Shown here: piece after piece, positions 7,113 through 14,402 of the stretch | Position numbering within the stretch: position 1 is the stretch's first letter | Layout of the letters: every line of letters begins with the position of its first letter | Assembly: GCA_900550165.1 (NCBI GenBank) | Contig: URQY01000019.1 | Span: 1-29,884, forward strand | Length of the DNA: 29,884 nt | DNA from: an uncultured Eubacteriales bacterium | GTDB taxonomy: Bacteria > Bacillota > Clostridia > Oscillospirales > Oscillospiraceae | Direction of reading: 5' to 3' | The notes under the pieces: generated by a model | Told to the model about the DNA's origin: nothing | What the model saw: only the letters and a program-made list of their open reading frames with translations | Database searches by the model: none | Program-made: the position numbers and the translations under genes

Positions 7113-8336
7113 ATGAAGCGCTGCGGATTACTTGGCGAAAAGCTGGGCCACAGCTATTCGCCCGCCATTCACGCGGAGCTGGCGGATTATGAATACCGGC
7201 TCTATGAGGTCGCGCCCGAAAAGCTCGGCGAATTCCTGACGGGCGGCAGCTTTGACGGCATGAACGTCACCATTCCCTATAAAAAGGCCGTCATCCCGTA
7301 CTGCGCAGAGCTCTCGCCTATCGCGCAAAAGCTCCAGAGCGTGAATGTGCTGGTCAGAAGAGAGGACGGCACGCTGTACGGCGACAATGCCGATGCCTAC
7401 GGCTTTGCCGGCATGGTGAAGGCGAGCGGCATTGCCGTTGCGGGAAAAAAGACGCTCGTGCTCGGCTCCGGCGGGGCCTCTGCGACGGTCTGCGCCGTGC
7501 TCGAGGAGATGGGCGCGCGCAGCGTGACCATCATCTCCCGCAAGGGCGAGGACAATTACAACAATCTGGACCGCCACGCAGATGCGGAGGTCATCGTGAA
7601 CACCACGCCCGTCGGGATGTATCCGAGCTGCGGCGTGTCGCCGGTCGATCTGTCGCATTTCCCGAAGCTCGAGGGCGTGCTGGATATCGTCTACAACCCC
7701 GCGCGTACAGCGCTTGTCCTGCAGGCGGAAAAGCTCGGCATTCCTTATATGAGCGGGCTCTACATGCTCGTCGTGCAAGCTAAGCGCACGGCGGAGGTCT
7801 TTGAAAACCGCGACATCCCCGACAGCGAGACCGAGCGCATCTGGAAAAAGCTGAGCCTTGAGATGCAGAACATCGTGCTCGTCGGCATGCCCGGCAGCGG
7901 CAAGAGCACCGTTGCCGCGCGCCTTGCTGAGAAGCTTGACCGCATCGCGCTTGACAGCGACGCCGAGATCGAAGAGAAAAACGGTATGAGCTGTGCCCAG
8001 CTCATCGAAAAGCACGGCGAGGCGGAATTCCGAGAGCTCGAGAGCGAGGCCATCGCAGACCTTGGCAAGCGCTCGGGCGCGGTCATCGCCACGGGCGGCG
8101 GCTGCGTGACGCGGGAGGAAAATTACGACCTCCTGCACCAGAACGGCATTATCTTCTGGCTGGGGCGCGACGTGGACAAGCTGCCGCGCGAGGGGCGTCC
8201 GCTTTCCGCGGGCGACCTTGCGGCGCTGTACGACAGACGCAGGGCGTGCTACGAACGCTTTGCCGACCATGTCATCGACAACAACGGCACGGTGGAGCAA
8301 ACCGTGCAGGCGATCCTTGATATTTTGCAGCACTAA
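7113..8336 (+). CDS. Fused shikimate dehydrogenase-shikimate kinase
   Basis: One uninterrupted 407-residue frame carries two pathway enzymes. Residues 1 to about 243 are AroE: GHSYSPAIH (shikimate-binding Ser14/Ser16), NVTIPYKK (catalytic Lys57), GDNADAYG (Asp94) and the dinucleotide loop GSGGAS near 118. From about 250 to the end is AroK: Walker A GMPGSGKST (258-266), the shikimate-binding LDSDAE, GGG at 328-330 and the lid REGRPL (359-364). It would reduce 3-dehydroshikimate and phosphorylate the shikimate formed, two consecutive steps. The ATG directly follows the pheA stop and the operon terminator follows. The join SETERIWKKLSLEMQNIVLVG shows no frameshift, so the fusion looks genuine. 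Confidence 0.93.
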   Translation: MKRCGLLGEKLGHSYSPAIHAELADYEYRLYEVAPEKLGEFLTGGSFDGMNVTIPYKKAVIPYCAELSPIAQKLQSVNVLVRREDGTLYGDNADAYGFAGMVKASGIAVAGKKTLVLGSGGASATVCAVLEEMGARSVTIISRKGEDNYNNLDRHADAEVIVNTTPVGMYPSCGVSPVDLSHFPKLEGVLDIVYNPARTALVLQAEKLGIPYMSGLYMLVVQAKRTAEVFENRDIPDSETERIWKKLSLEMQNIVLVGMPGSGKSTVAARLAEKLDRIALDSDAEIEEKNGMSCAQLIEKHGEAEFRELESEAIADLGKRSGAVIATGGGCVTREENYDLLHQNGIIFWLGRDVDKLPREGRPLSAGDLAALYDRRRACYERFADHVIDNNGTVEQTVQAILDILQH

Positions 8337-8343
8337 GAGGCGA

Positions 8344-8386
8344 AGCCCCCGCTGTGACAGCTTTTGTCACAGCGGGGGCTTTTTTT
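8344..8386 (+). terminator. Terminator of the aromatic operon
   Basis: A perfect 16-bp inverted repeat (8344-8359 and 8365-8380) with a five-base loop runs into a T tract ending at 8386. It lies just after the AroE-AroK stop and separates the operon from the convergent gene at 8397. Confidence 0.93.
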
Positions 8387-8396
8387 CATGTAAGTA

Positions 8397-8711
8397 TCAC
8401 GGTGCGGAACGGTCTGCTTGCTGTGCGAGCGCTTCTTCATAGCATCTTGCGCAGCGCCGCCAGTCGATCACGCGCACGCGCAGGGCGAGCGATTCCTCGC
8501 TGCACGGTACCACCGGCGCGGTGAGATCGAGCAGCACCGTGCCGAAGGCGATATCGGGATCCTTTGTGCCGGTGAGCCGGAGTGCGCCGTCTGCCATCAG
8601 CGAGAGCAGGACACGGCCGCCGCAGGCGCGGCGCAGCGCGTGCGTGAGCACGCGCTCGAAATCCTCCGGTCCGCCAAAATCGCGCGTAATTGCAGCTTCT
8701 AACTGATTCAA
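8397..8711 (-). CDS. Truncated superoxide-dismutase-like protein lacking metal ligands
   Basis: The 104-residue product resembles the C-terminal domain of Fe/Mn superoxide dismutases. LEAAITRDFGGPEDF matches the start of that domain, ADGALRLTGTKDPD matches the following beta strands, and VIDWRRCARCYEEA lines up in register with the usual YLDYxNRRxDYxxA. In that register the metal-binding DVWEH is replaced by SLALR, so both ligands of this half are lost. The whole N-terminal helical domain, with the other two His ligands, is absent, and nothing upstream encodes it. The start is TTG with AGGTGG about eight bases before it. It is intact as a frame, so it is either a pseudogene-like relic or a repurposed domain. 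Dismutase activity is not expected. Confidence 0.6.
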   Translation of the reverse strand: MNQLEAAITRDFGGPEDFERVLTHALRRACGGRVLLSLMADGALRLTGTKDPDIAFGTVLLDLTAPVVPCSEESLALRVRVIDWRRCARCYEEALAQQADRSAP

Positions 8712-8759
8712 AATAGACCACCTCGCTCCACGCTATGCAAAAGCAGGGCGGGGCAGAAC

Positions 8760-8791
8760 AAAAAAGCGGAAGGACCCGAGTCCTTCCGCTT
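8760..8791 (-). terminator. Terminator downstream of murI
   Basis: On the minus strand a 12-bp stem (8780-8791 with 8764-8775) and a TCGG loop end in a T tract (A residues at 8760-8765). It separates murI from the SOD-like gene. Confidence 0.88.
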
Positions 8792-8808
8792 TGCGCGCAA
8801 TGGAAGCG

Positions 8809-9603
8809 TTAAATATGGACGACCTTCAGCTCGCTGGCCTCGAAGAGGCCAAGGCGCTTGCTGACGTTGACATACACCTGCGGGTCGCCGCTCGTGCAGA
8901 TGATGAACTTGCCCTTTTTCTGCGGGTTGAGCGCGTTCTGCTCGGCGAGATAGGCCTTGACGGCGTTCGCCTGCTCGAGCGCGGGGTTGATGAGGTGCAT
9001 TTCGGGGTAGCACTCGCGGAAGTTTTCCTCCACGATGGGGTAATGCGTGCAGCCGAGGATCAGGTTTTCGACCTTTTCGCGCGCGAGGATGTTATCCACC
9101 TGCGTACGGATCTCGGTGTTGATGTCGTGCTGGTTGAAGTCGCCGCGGTCAACGAGTGCCGCGAGCAGGGGAGAGCCCTTGCCGACGACTTTGCACTCGG
9201 GATCACCCTCATGGATGAGCTCGGCGTACTTGCCGGAGGCAACAGTGAACTCCGTCGCGATGAGGCCGACGCTCTTGAGATGCTCGCGCAGGACGTATTT
9301 GGCAGCTTCTTCCACGATGCTGATGATCTTGTAGTCGAAGCAGGGGCGCAGGCGGTCGGCGAGGGTGGAGATGGTATTGCAGGCGATGGCGGTGCACTTG
9401 ACGCCGTTGTCGCCGAGGAATTGGAGCATATTGCGGCTGAGCTCGAAGATCTGATCGGAAGTCTTATTGCCATAGGGACAGTTGGCGCTGTCACCAAAGT
9501 AAATGATATCTTCGCCGGGGAGAATGCGCTGAAGCTCGCGCACGACGGTCAGCCCGCCAATGCCGCTGTCCATCACACCGATGGGGCTGTTTGCGTTCAA
9601 CAT
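8809..9603 (-). CDS. murI: Glutamate racemase
   Basis: This cofactor-independent enzyme makes D-glutamate for peptidoglycan. I choose the ATG at 9601-9603 because GAAGGAGG lies just upstream. The open frame extends further left in translation, but that part overlaps the promoter. From this start the protein has 264 residues, a normal length. Motifs are the N-terminal MDSGIGGLTV (Asp12, Ser13), GDSANCPYG, the first catalytic cysteine in ACNTIST (Cys75), the GLIATEFTVASGKY region and the second catalytic cysteine in GCTHYP (Cys185). It stands alone, with its own promoter and terminator, beside unrelated genes. Confidence 0.94.
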   Translation of the reverse strand: MLNANSPIGVMDSGIGGLTVVRELQRILPGEDIIYFGDSANCPYGNKTSDQIFELSRNMLQFLGDNGVKCTAIACNTISTLADRLRPCFDYKIISIVEEAAKYVLREHLKSVGLIATEFTVASGKYAELIHEGDPECKVVGKGSPLLAALVDRGDFNQHDINTEIRTQVDNILAREKVENLILGCTHYPIVEENFRECYPEMHLINPALEQANAVKAYLAEQNALNPQKKGKFIICTSGDPQVYVNVSKRLGLFEASELKVVHI

Positions 9604-9634
9604 GGTTGAAAGCCTCCTTCTTTTTACTGCGAAT

Positions 9635-9662
9635 ATTGTAACACATGAATAAAGAAATGCAA
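9635..9662 (-). promoter_or_regulatory. murI promoter
   Basis: On the minus strand TACAAT (9635-9640) is preceded by TTGCAT (9657-9662) at 16 bases. The first transcribed base would be about 25 bases before the murI start. Confidence 0.6.
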
Positions 9663-9708
9663 GCAAAATCTCAAAAGGACGTTTTTTTGCGAAAAAAGAG
9701 GAAAAGCA

Positions 9709-9737
9709 TTGCAATTTCTCATGCGGCTGATTAAAAT
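9709..9737 (+). promoter_or_regulatory. Promoter of the Na/Pi cotransporter gene
   Basis: TTGCAA (9709-9714) and TAAAAT (9732-9737) are 17 bases apart. The leader of about 77 bases contains a compact hairpin GACGCAT-GGAA-ATGCGTC (9770-9787). There is no T tract after it, so it is not a terminator. Confidence 0.6.
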
Positions 9738-9820
9738 ACTAACTGGTGAGAGTTGGGTATTTCTGCCCTGACGCATGGAAATGCGTCGTGAACGAAGGAT
9801 GAGAGAGGATTCAAAACGAT

Positions 9821-11626
9821 ATGACGATCTTTAACATCTTTACCCTCTTCGGCGGCCTCGCGCTGTTCCTGTACGGTATGCGTCTGATGGGCGACGGGCT
9901 GAAGAGAGGCTCCTCCGATGCATTCAAAAGCGCAATGGAAAAGGTGACGAACAACCCGCTGGTCGGCTTTCTGCTGGGCCTCGGCGTGACGGCGGTCATC
10001 CAGAGCTCTACGGCGACCATTGTGCTTACCTCAGGCCTCGTCGGTGCGGGCATCATGTCGCTGCACCAGTCCATCGGCGTCATCCTGGGCGCGAACGTCG
10101 GTACGACCGTGACGGGACAGATCATCCGTCTTCTCGACGTGAACGCGTCGGAGACGTCGCTTCTGAACTTCTTCAAGCCCTCGACGCTGGCGCCGCTGGC
10201 CGCAATCATCGGCATTATTTTCCTGATGGCGGTCAAGAGCCGCAAGTCCGATACCATCGGCTCGATCGCAATGGGCTTCGGCATTCTCTTTACCGGACTT
10301 CTCAGCATGACGGCAGCGGTCAGCCCGCTGTCGGAGTCCGAGAGCTTTGCCAATATGTTCTATCAGCTCTCCGGCCAGCCGGTGCTCGGCTTCCTGCTGG
10401 GCGCGGGCGTTGCCTTCCTGCTGCAGAGTTCATCGGCCACCATCGGCATTCTGCAGGCCATCTCCACGACCGGCGCGCTGACATTTTCGTCCGTTTACGC
10501 CATCATCATCGGCGTCAACATCGGCGACTGCGTCACGACCGCCATCGTTTGCTCCATCGGCTCCAAGGCTGACGCCAAGCGCACGGGCGTGATCCATATC
10601 CTCTTTAACGTCGCGGGCTCGATCCTCATTATTGTGGGATTGATGCTCCTGCACGGCTTCGGCGTGCTCGACCCGCTGTGGGACAAGGTCCTTACCTCCG
10701 GCGGCATTGCGAACGTGCACACGGTGTTCCGCCTGATCTCGGCCATCGTGCTGCTGCCGGTCTGCGGGCAGTTTGAAAAGCTCTCGCGCAAGCTCGTCAA
10801 GGACGATGTGCAGCTTGGCGAAAACGTGGACCACGAGCTTTCCCTGCTCGATGAAAAGTTCTTCACCTCCCCCGCCATCGCCCTCTCGGGCGCGGGCGAG
10901 GCCATCACGACCATGGCGCGCCTGGCCCGCACGGGCGTGATGAGCGCGATGAATGTGCTCGACAAGTACGACCGCCATTCGATCAATGTCATCAACGAGA
11001 ATGAAGAGCATATCGACAAGCTCGCCGACCATGTGGACAATTATCTCATCCGCCTTTCTCCCCATGTGCCGACGGGCCACGCGAACGACCTTCTGAACTA
11101 TTACATCCAGTGCTTCGGCGAGTTTGAGCGCATCGGCGACCACGCCGTGAACCTGACGGAGAACGCGCAGGAGTTCATCGAGCGCAATGCGAGCCTGTCG
11201 CCGGTGGCGCATCAGGAGCTTGCGGTGCTCAGGGAGGCGCTCGGTGAGATCCTCGACTACACCTACAGCGCTTTCGGCGCGACGGACTACGAGGCCGCGC
11301 GCAAGATCGAGCCGGTCGAGGAGGTCGTGGATGACCTCGTTGCCACGCTGCGCTCCAATCACATCCGCCGCGTGCGCGACGGCCAGTGCACGGTGTATGC
11401 AGGTCTTACCTTCCTCGATATCCTTGTCAATGTGGAGCGTATTGCCGACCAGTGCTCGAATGTCGGCGTTTTTACGCTCTCGATGTTCGATAAGCACATC
11501 ATGAACAATCACCACGACTATATCCACGAGCTGCATCAGGGCAAGGACCCGGTCTTCAACCGCGCCTATCAGGAGACGCACGACAAATACTTCGGCGAGC
11601 TGAAGCGCATCGAGCAAGGCAAATGA
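9821..11626 (+). CDS. Na+/phosphate cotransporter family protein with PhoU-like tail
   Basis: The 601-residue membrane protein belongs to the NptA/YjbB-type sodium-phosphate cotransporters. The first 330 or so residues are membrane segments containing two inverted-repeat halves, each with the family signature: VIQSSTATIVLTSGL in the first and LLQSSSATIGILQ in the second. The C-terminal part from about residue 345 is soluble, helical and PhoU-like, with the repeated pattern FGEFERIGDHAVNLTENA and NVERIADQCSNVG. The family imports phosphate, or in some bacteria exports it, with Na+. The PhoU-like part is thought to regulate flux. A GAGAGG site precedes the ATG by 12 bases. It is a single-gene unit between its own promoter and a bidirectional terminator. 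Confidence 0.9.
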   Translation: MTIFNIFTLFGGLALFLYGMRLMGDGLKRGSSDAFKSAMEKVTNNPLVGFLLGLGVTAVIQSSTATIVLTSGLVGAGIMSLHQSIGVILGANVGTTVTGQIIRLLDVNASETSLLNFFKPSTLAPLAAIIGIIFLMAVKSRKSDTIGSIAMGFGILFTGLLSMTAAVSPLSESESFANMFYQLSGQPVLGFLLGAGVAFLLQSSSATIGILQAISTTGALTFSSVYAIIIGVNIGDCVTTAIVCSIGSKADAKRTGVIHILFNVAGSILIIVGLMLLHGFGVLDPLWDKVLTSGGIANVHTVFRLISAIVLLPVCGQFEKLSRKLVKDDVQLGENVDHELSLLDEKFFTSPAIALSGAGEAITTMARLARTGVMSAMNVLDKYDRHSINVINENEEHIDKLADHVDNYLIRLSPHVPTGHANDLLNYYIQCFGEFERIGDHAVNLTENAQEFIERNASLSPVAHQELAVLREALGEILDYTYSAFGATDYEAARKIEPVEEVVDDLVATLRSNHIRRVRDGQCTVYAGLTFLDILVNVERIADQCSNVGVFTLSMFDKHIMNNHHDYIHELHQGKDPVFNRAYQETHDKYFGELKRIEQGK

Positions 11627-11654
11627 GAAGCCGGTCATAACGATTGAAAGCATG

Positions 11655-11694
11655 AAAAGGGTGAGGCCTCTTGTATAAGAGACCGCGCCCTTTT
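11655..11694. terminator. Bidirectional terminator
   Basis: AAAAGGG (11655-11661) pairs with CCCTTTT (11688-11694), with an inner GG.CTCTT/AAGAG.CC stem. T-rich ends appear on both strands. It serves the Na/Pi gene and the convergent accessory operon. Confidence 0.8.
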
Positions 11695-11734
11695 GTTATA
11701 TGCTGAGGAGATGCGCTGCCCGCGGGAAGGCGGG

Positions 11735-12535
11735 TCAGCGCTTGCCCTGCTTTTTTGCGCGCAGATACAGTACCGCCTCGACCACTCCCCCGCCGACGGC
11801 GAGGGCCTTGTCCGAGATCGTCGTGCAGTATTCCGGCTTGCAGCGCGGGTCGACATCGCCGGACTTCATCCCCTTCTTAACGGGCACGCCATCGTCCAGC
11901 ACGCCGCGCAGCACACCGCTGATGGTGCACTTCATCGGCTGACCCTCGACAAAGCCGATGGTCTCGCCCTCCTCGACCATGTCGCCGATGCGGTGGACGG
12001 CAGTGAAAATGCCGTCGCACGGCGCGCGCAGCACGCGCTCGCCCGCAAAGCCGCCGATGAGGCCGGGAATGTTCGTGTTCGGCAGCGCGCTGCCGGAGTA
12101 GATGACGCGCCCAAGCGTGTGGCCGCGCATCGTCTCCACGACCGCGTGGCAGTCCTCCCCCGCCGTAAAGCCGGGGCCGACGCCCACGACGATGGGCGCG
12201 TCCGAAAGGCGTGTGCCGAGGTTGCGCTTTGCTAAAATCGCGTCCACGAGCGCATCGGGCGCAAGTTCCTCGCGGCAGCGGCAGGCAGGGTCTGCAAGGA
12301 CGGGGATGACCCCCTCGCGCAAGAGCTTTTTTGCCTGTGCCGCGTCCTCTGCGCGCACAGCGCGCAGACCCTCGACCGTCGTCTCCCCGTGAACGATGGC
12401 GTCAGAAAACGCCACCGTGCGGCGGATGGCCGTCGGGCGGGCGAGATCGGTCATCACCACGTCGATCCCGCAGCGCCACAATCTCATGGCCGCGCCGCTC
12501 GCGATGTCTCCCGCGCCGCGGATCAATGCAAGCAT
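11735..12535 (-). CDS. yqeB: Selenium-dependent molybdenum hydroxylase accessory protein YqeB
   Basis: The 266-residue protein resembles the EF2563/YqeB family, a marker of bacteria that use selenium as a labile cofactor in molybdenum hydroxylases. It begins with a Rossmann-like LIRGAGDIASG motif, has VGVGPGFTAGEDCHAVVETMRG in the middle, and ends with a section resembling a small biotinyl-lipoyl-type barrel (APCDGIFTAVHRIGDMVEEGETIGFV). The exact biochemical role of the family is not established. The ATG at 12533-12535 lies inside the end of yqeC (13-base overlap), with AGGGGGTG as ribosome site. A GC-rich hairpin at the stop codon adjoins the bidirectional terminator at 11655. Confidence 0.88.
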   Translation of the reverse strand: MLALIRGAGDIASGAAMRLWRCGIDVVMTDLARPTAIRRTVAFSDAIVHGETTVEGLRAVRAEDAAQAKKLLREGVIPVLADPACRCREELAPDALVDAILAKRNLGTRLSDAPIVVGVGPGFTAGEDCHAVVETMRGHTLGRVIYSGSALPNTNIPGLIGGFAGERVLRAPCDGIFTAVHRIGDMVEEGETIGFVEGQPMKCTISGVLRGVLDDGVPVKKGMKSGDVDPRCKPEYCTTISDKALAVGGGVVEAVLYLRAKKQGKR

Positions 12536-13194
12536 ACATACACCCCCTGATGCAGACTGCCCGCGATGACCGGGCAGGAAAATTCATTTGCCATGGCCTG
12601 CGCCGCTTCATAATCGGCGGCAGACTCCACCTTGTTGATATAAACGCGGTCGCCGTAACCCTCGGCGTTGACGACGCGCGCGGCGAGCTGCGGCGTGACG
12701 ACCGTCTCCTCATCCACGCCCGCGAGCTGCGCGTAGAGCGCGCTGCGGTGGCAGGTCTCGCGGATGGTTTTGCCGACGCCGTCGATGCCGATGACCATGA
12801 TGACACGCTGCGCCTCCTCCGGGATCACCGGCTCATGGGAAGCGTGCGCCTTGAGCGGCAGGCGCTTGGCACCGTCCGCCTCGACAAGCACAAAATCCGC
12901 AAGCTGCGCCAGCGCACCCATTGAGAGCCGCGGCGCGCAGAGCTTGCCGCTCTCCGCCTGCGAGGCGACGCAGACGATGCTCGACCGCTCCATTGCTGCC
13001 GAAACGGCAGCCTCGTTAGCGTCCAGCAGCGTTTCATACTGCTCCGGGCGGCAGATGTGCGTTGTGGTCGTGATAATGACCTTACCCTTTTTCGAAAGCT
13101 CCCCGGCGAGCGTTTCCATCAGCGTCGTCTTTCCGCCGCCGCCGATGATGGCCGTCACGCCGCGGCCGACGTGCAAAAGCGGTGCGATCTGCAT
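12523..13194 (-). CDS. yqeC: Selenium-dependent hydroxylase accessory protein YqeC
   Basis: This 223-residue P-loop protein matches the YqeC family found with YqeB. The nucleotide-binding loop GGGGKTT lies near residues 18-24 (AIIGGGGKTTLMETLA). It is followed by IITTTTHICRP and a conserved FVLVEADGAKRLPLKAHASHEPVIP block, both typical of the family. It is a putative NTPase acting in maturation or selenium insertion of molybdenum hydroxylases; the function is inferred by context in the literature. It starts ten bases after the xdhC stop with a GAGGGTG site and overlaps yqeB. Confidence 0.88.
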   Translation of the reverse strand: MQIAPLLHVGRGVTAIIGGGGKTTLMETLAGELSKKGKVIITTTTHICRPEQYETLLDANEAAVSAAMERSSIVCVASQAESGKLCAPRLSMGALAQLADFVLVEADGAKRLPLKAHASHEPVIPEEAQRVIMVIGIDGVGKTIRETCHRSALYAQLAGVDEETVVTPQLAARVVNAEGYGDRVYINKVESAADYEAAQAMANEFSCPVIAGSLHQGVYVCLH

Positions 13195-13204
13195 ATACGC
13201 ACCC

Positions 13205-14203
13205 TCAGTGCCGCTGTCCGGCGAGGCGCGCGCGGTGCTCGATCATCTCCGCCGCGATGCTGATGGCGATCTCCTCCGGCGTCTCAGCCAGAATCGGAAG
13301 GCCGATGGGCGCGTGGACGCGCGCGATGTCTGTCTCGGTATAGCCGTCGCCCTTGAGGCGCTCGCGCGTCTTGGCGACCTTTGTGCGGCTGCCGATGCAG
13401 CCGATATAGGTCGCATCGCTCCCCAGCACCTGGGAGAGGATCTCATAGTCTGCCTGATGGCCCGGCGTCATCACGACGGCATAGTCGTTCGCCGTGAGCG
13501 CCACCTTGCCGGAAATATCGGAAAAGCTGCCGAAGATGACCTCGCTCGCCATGGGATAGTTTTCTTTCTTCGCAAGCTCCTCGCGGTTGTCGTACATCAC
13601 CACGCGGAAGCCCACCGTCGCCAGCACCGGCACGAGCGCGCGGCCCACATGGCCGCCGCCGAAGATATACACGCTGCCCGCGTGGCACAGCGGCTCGACA
13701 TAAATGCCGTCTTTCCACACGGCCTTGGCGGAAAAGTAGTCCGCCTTGTCCTGCGGGATCTCCTCGCGCGTGACAACGTGGAACTCGTTCACGCCGTCGC
13801 CGTCAAGAGACAGCAGCAGCCAGAGGTCGACGTCCCTGTCGAGCATTTCGCGCCAGCGCTTGAGCACCGCGATATCCGCCGCCTGCTCGGGCGCGAAGAA
13901 CTGGAAGTAGACCGTGACCGCGCCGCCGCAGATCATGCCCGTGCTGGCCACCTCACTCGGGTGCAGGTTGTAGGACTTGAGCTCGTTGCTGCCACCGTTT
14001 TTGAGCGCGTCCTGCGCGCGCTGGATGCTCAGCCGCTCCACCGCGCCGCCGCCGATCGTGCCGAGCACGCGGCCATCTTCAAAGACGGCCATCTTCGCGC
14101 CCGCGCCGCGCGGCACAGAGCCCGAGGATGCCAGAATGCTGCTCAGCACCACACGCTCGCCGCGCGCAAGGGCGGCAAGCATCGCATCGAGCAGCTTCTT
14201 CAT
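13205..14203 (-). CDS. xdhC: XdhC/CoxI-family molybdenum hydroxylase maturation protein
   Basis: The 332-residue protein has the two XdhC domains. The N-terminal part includes SSGSVPRGAGAKMAV and GTIGGGAVE. The C-terminal Rossmann domain starts at VYIFGGGHVGRAL and continues to VVMYDNRE, with a conserved VVMTPGHQADYE segment. XdhC proteins bind molybdenum cofactor and help insert the sulfurated (or, in this setting, possibly selenated) cofactor into xanthine dehydrogenase-like enzymes. It is the first gene of the xdhC-yqeC-yqeB operon, with a consensus promoter upstream. No hydroxylase subunit, selD or yedF gene is present in the window. Confidence 0.88.
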   Translation of the reverse strand: MKKLLDAMLAALARGERVVLSSILASSGSVPRGAGAKMAVFEDGRVLGTIGGGAVERLSIQRAQDALKNGGSNELKSYNLHPSEVASTGMICGGAVTVYFQFFAPEQAADIAVLKRWREMLDRDVDLWLLLSLDGDGVNEFHVVTREEIPQDKADYFSAKAVWKDGIYVEPLCHAGSVYIFGGGHVGRALVPVLATVGFRVVMYDNREELAKKENYPMASEVIFGSFSDISGKVALTANDYAVVMTPGHQADYEILSQVLGSDATYIGCIGSRTKVAKTRERLKGDGYTETDIARVHAPIGLPILAETPEEIAISIAAEMIEHRARLAGQRH

Positions 14204-14244
14204 GCCAAATCACTATCCTTTCAAAAGTATCACGCTTTGCATTG

Positions 14245-14273
14245 ATTATAGCAAAGCTGCCCCACAAATGCAA
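14245..14273 (-). promoter_or_regulatory. Promoter of the xdhC-yqeC-yqeB operon
   Basis: On the minus strand TTGCAT (14268-14273) and a perfect TATAAT (14245-14250) are separated by 17 bases, about 45 bases before the xdhC ATG. Confidence 0.75.
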
Positions 14274-14332
14274 TGCGCGAAGCACCGTTTTTCCGTATTC
14301 GGTCGAAAAAAGCGCGCGGCGCGAAAAGACGG

Positions 14333-14376
14333 ACGCAAAAAGGGAGAGCCCCTCCCGTGCGAGAGAGCCTCTCCCT
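14333..14376 (-). terminator. Terminator downstream of the YhaM-type gene
   Basis: On the minus strand AGGGAGAG (14369-14376) pairs with CTCTCCCT (14341-14348), with an imperfect inner stem. It is followed by TTTTTGCG. A second small hairpin GGTCC/GGACC lies between the stop codon and this stem. Confidence 0.75.
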
Positions 14377-14402
14377 GTCAGGTCCTTTCCCGGACCGGCT
14401 TT

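Noticed and set aside
9738..9820. Riboswitch in the leader of the Na/Pi cotransporter gene
   Set aside because: Only a 7-bp hairpin with a GGAA loop is clear. The other stem would begin upstream of the predicted transcription start, and I recognise no riboswitch class.
11735..14203. Selenocysteine codons or SECIS elements in the selenium-related cluster
   Set aside because: All three frames are uninterrupted by in-frame TGA before their natural stops, and the family uses selenium as a cofactor rather than selenocysteine.
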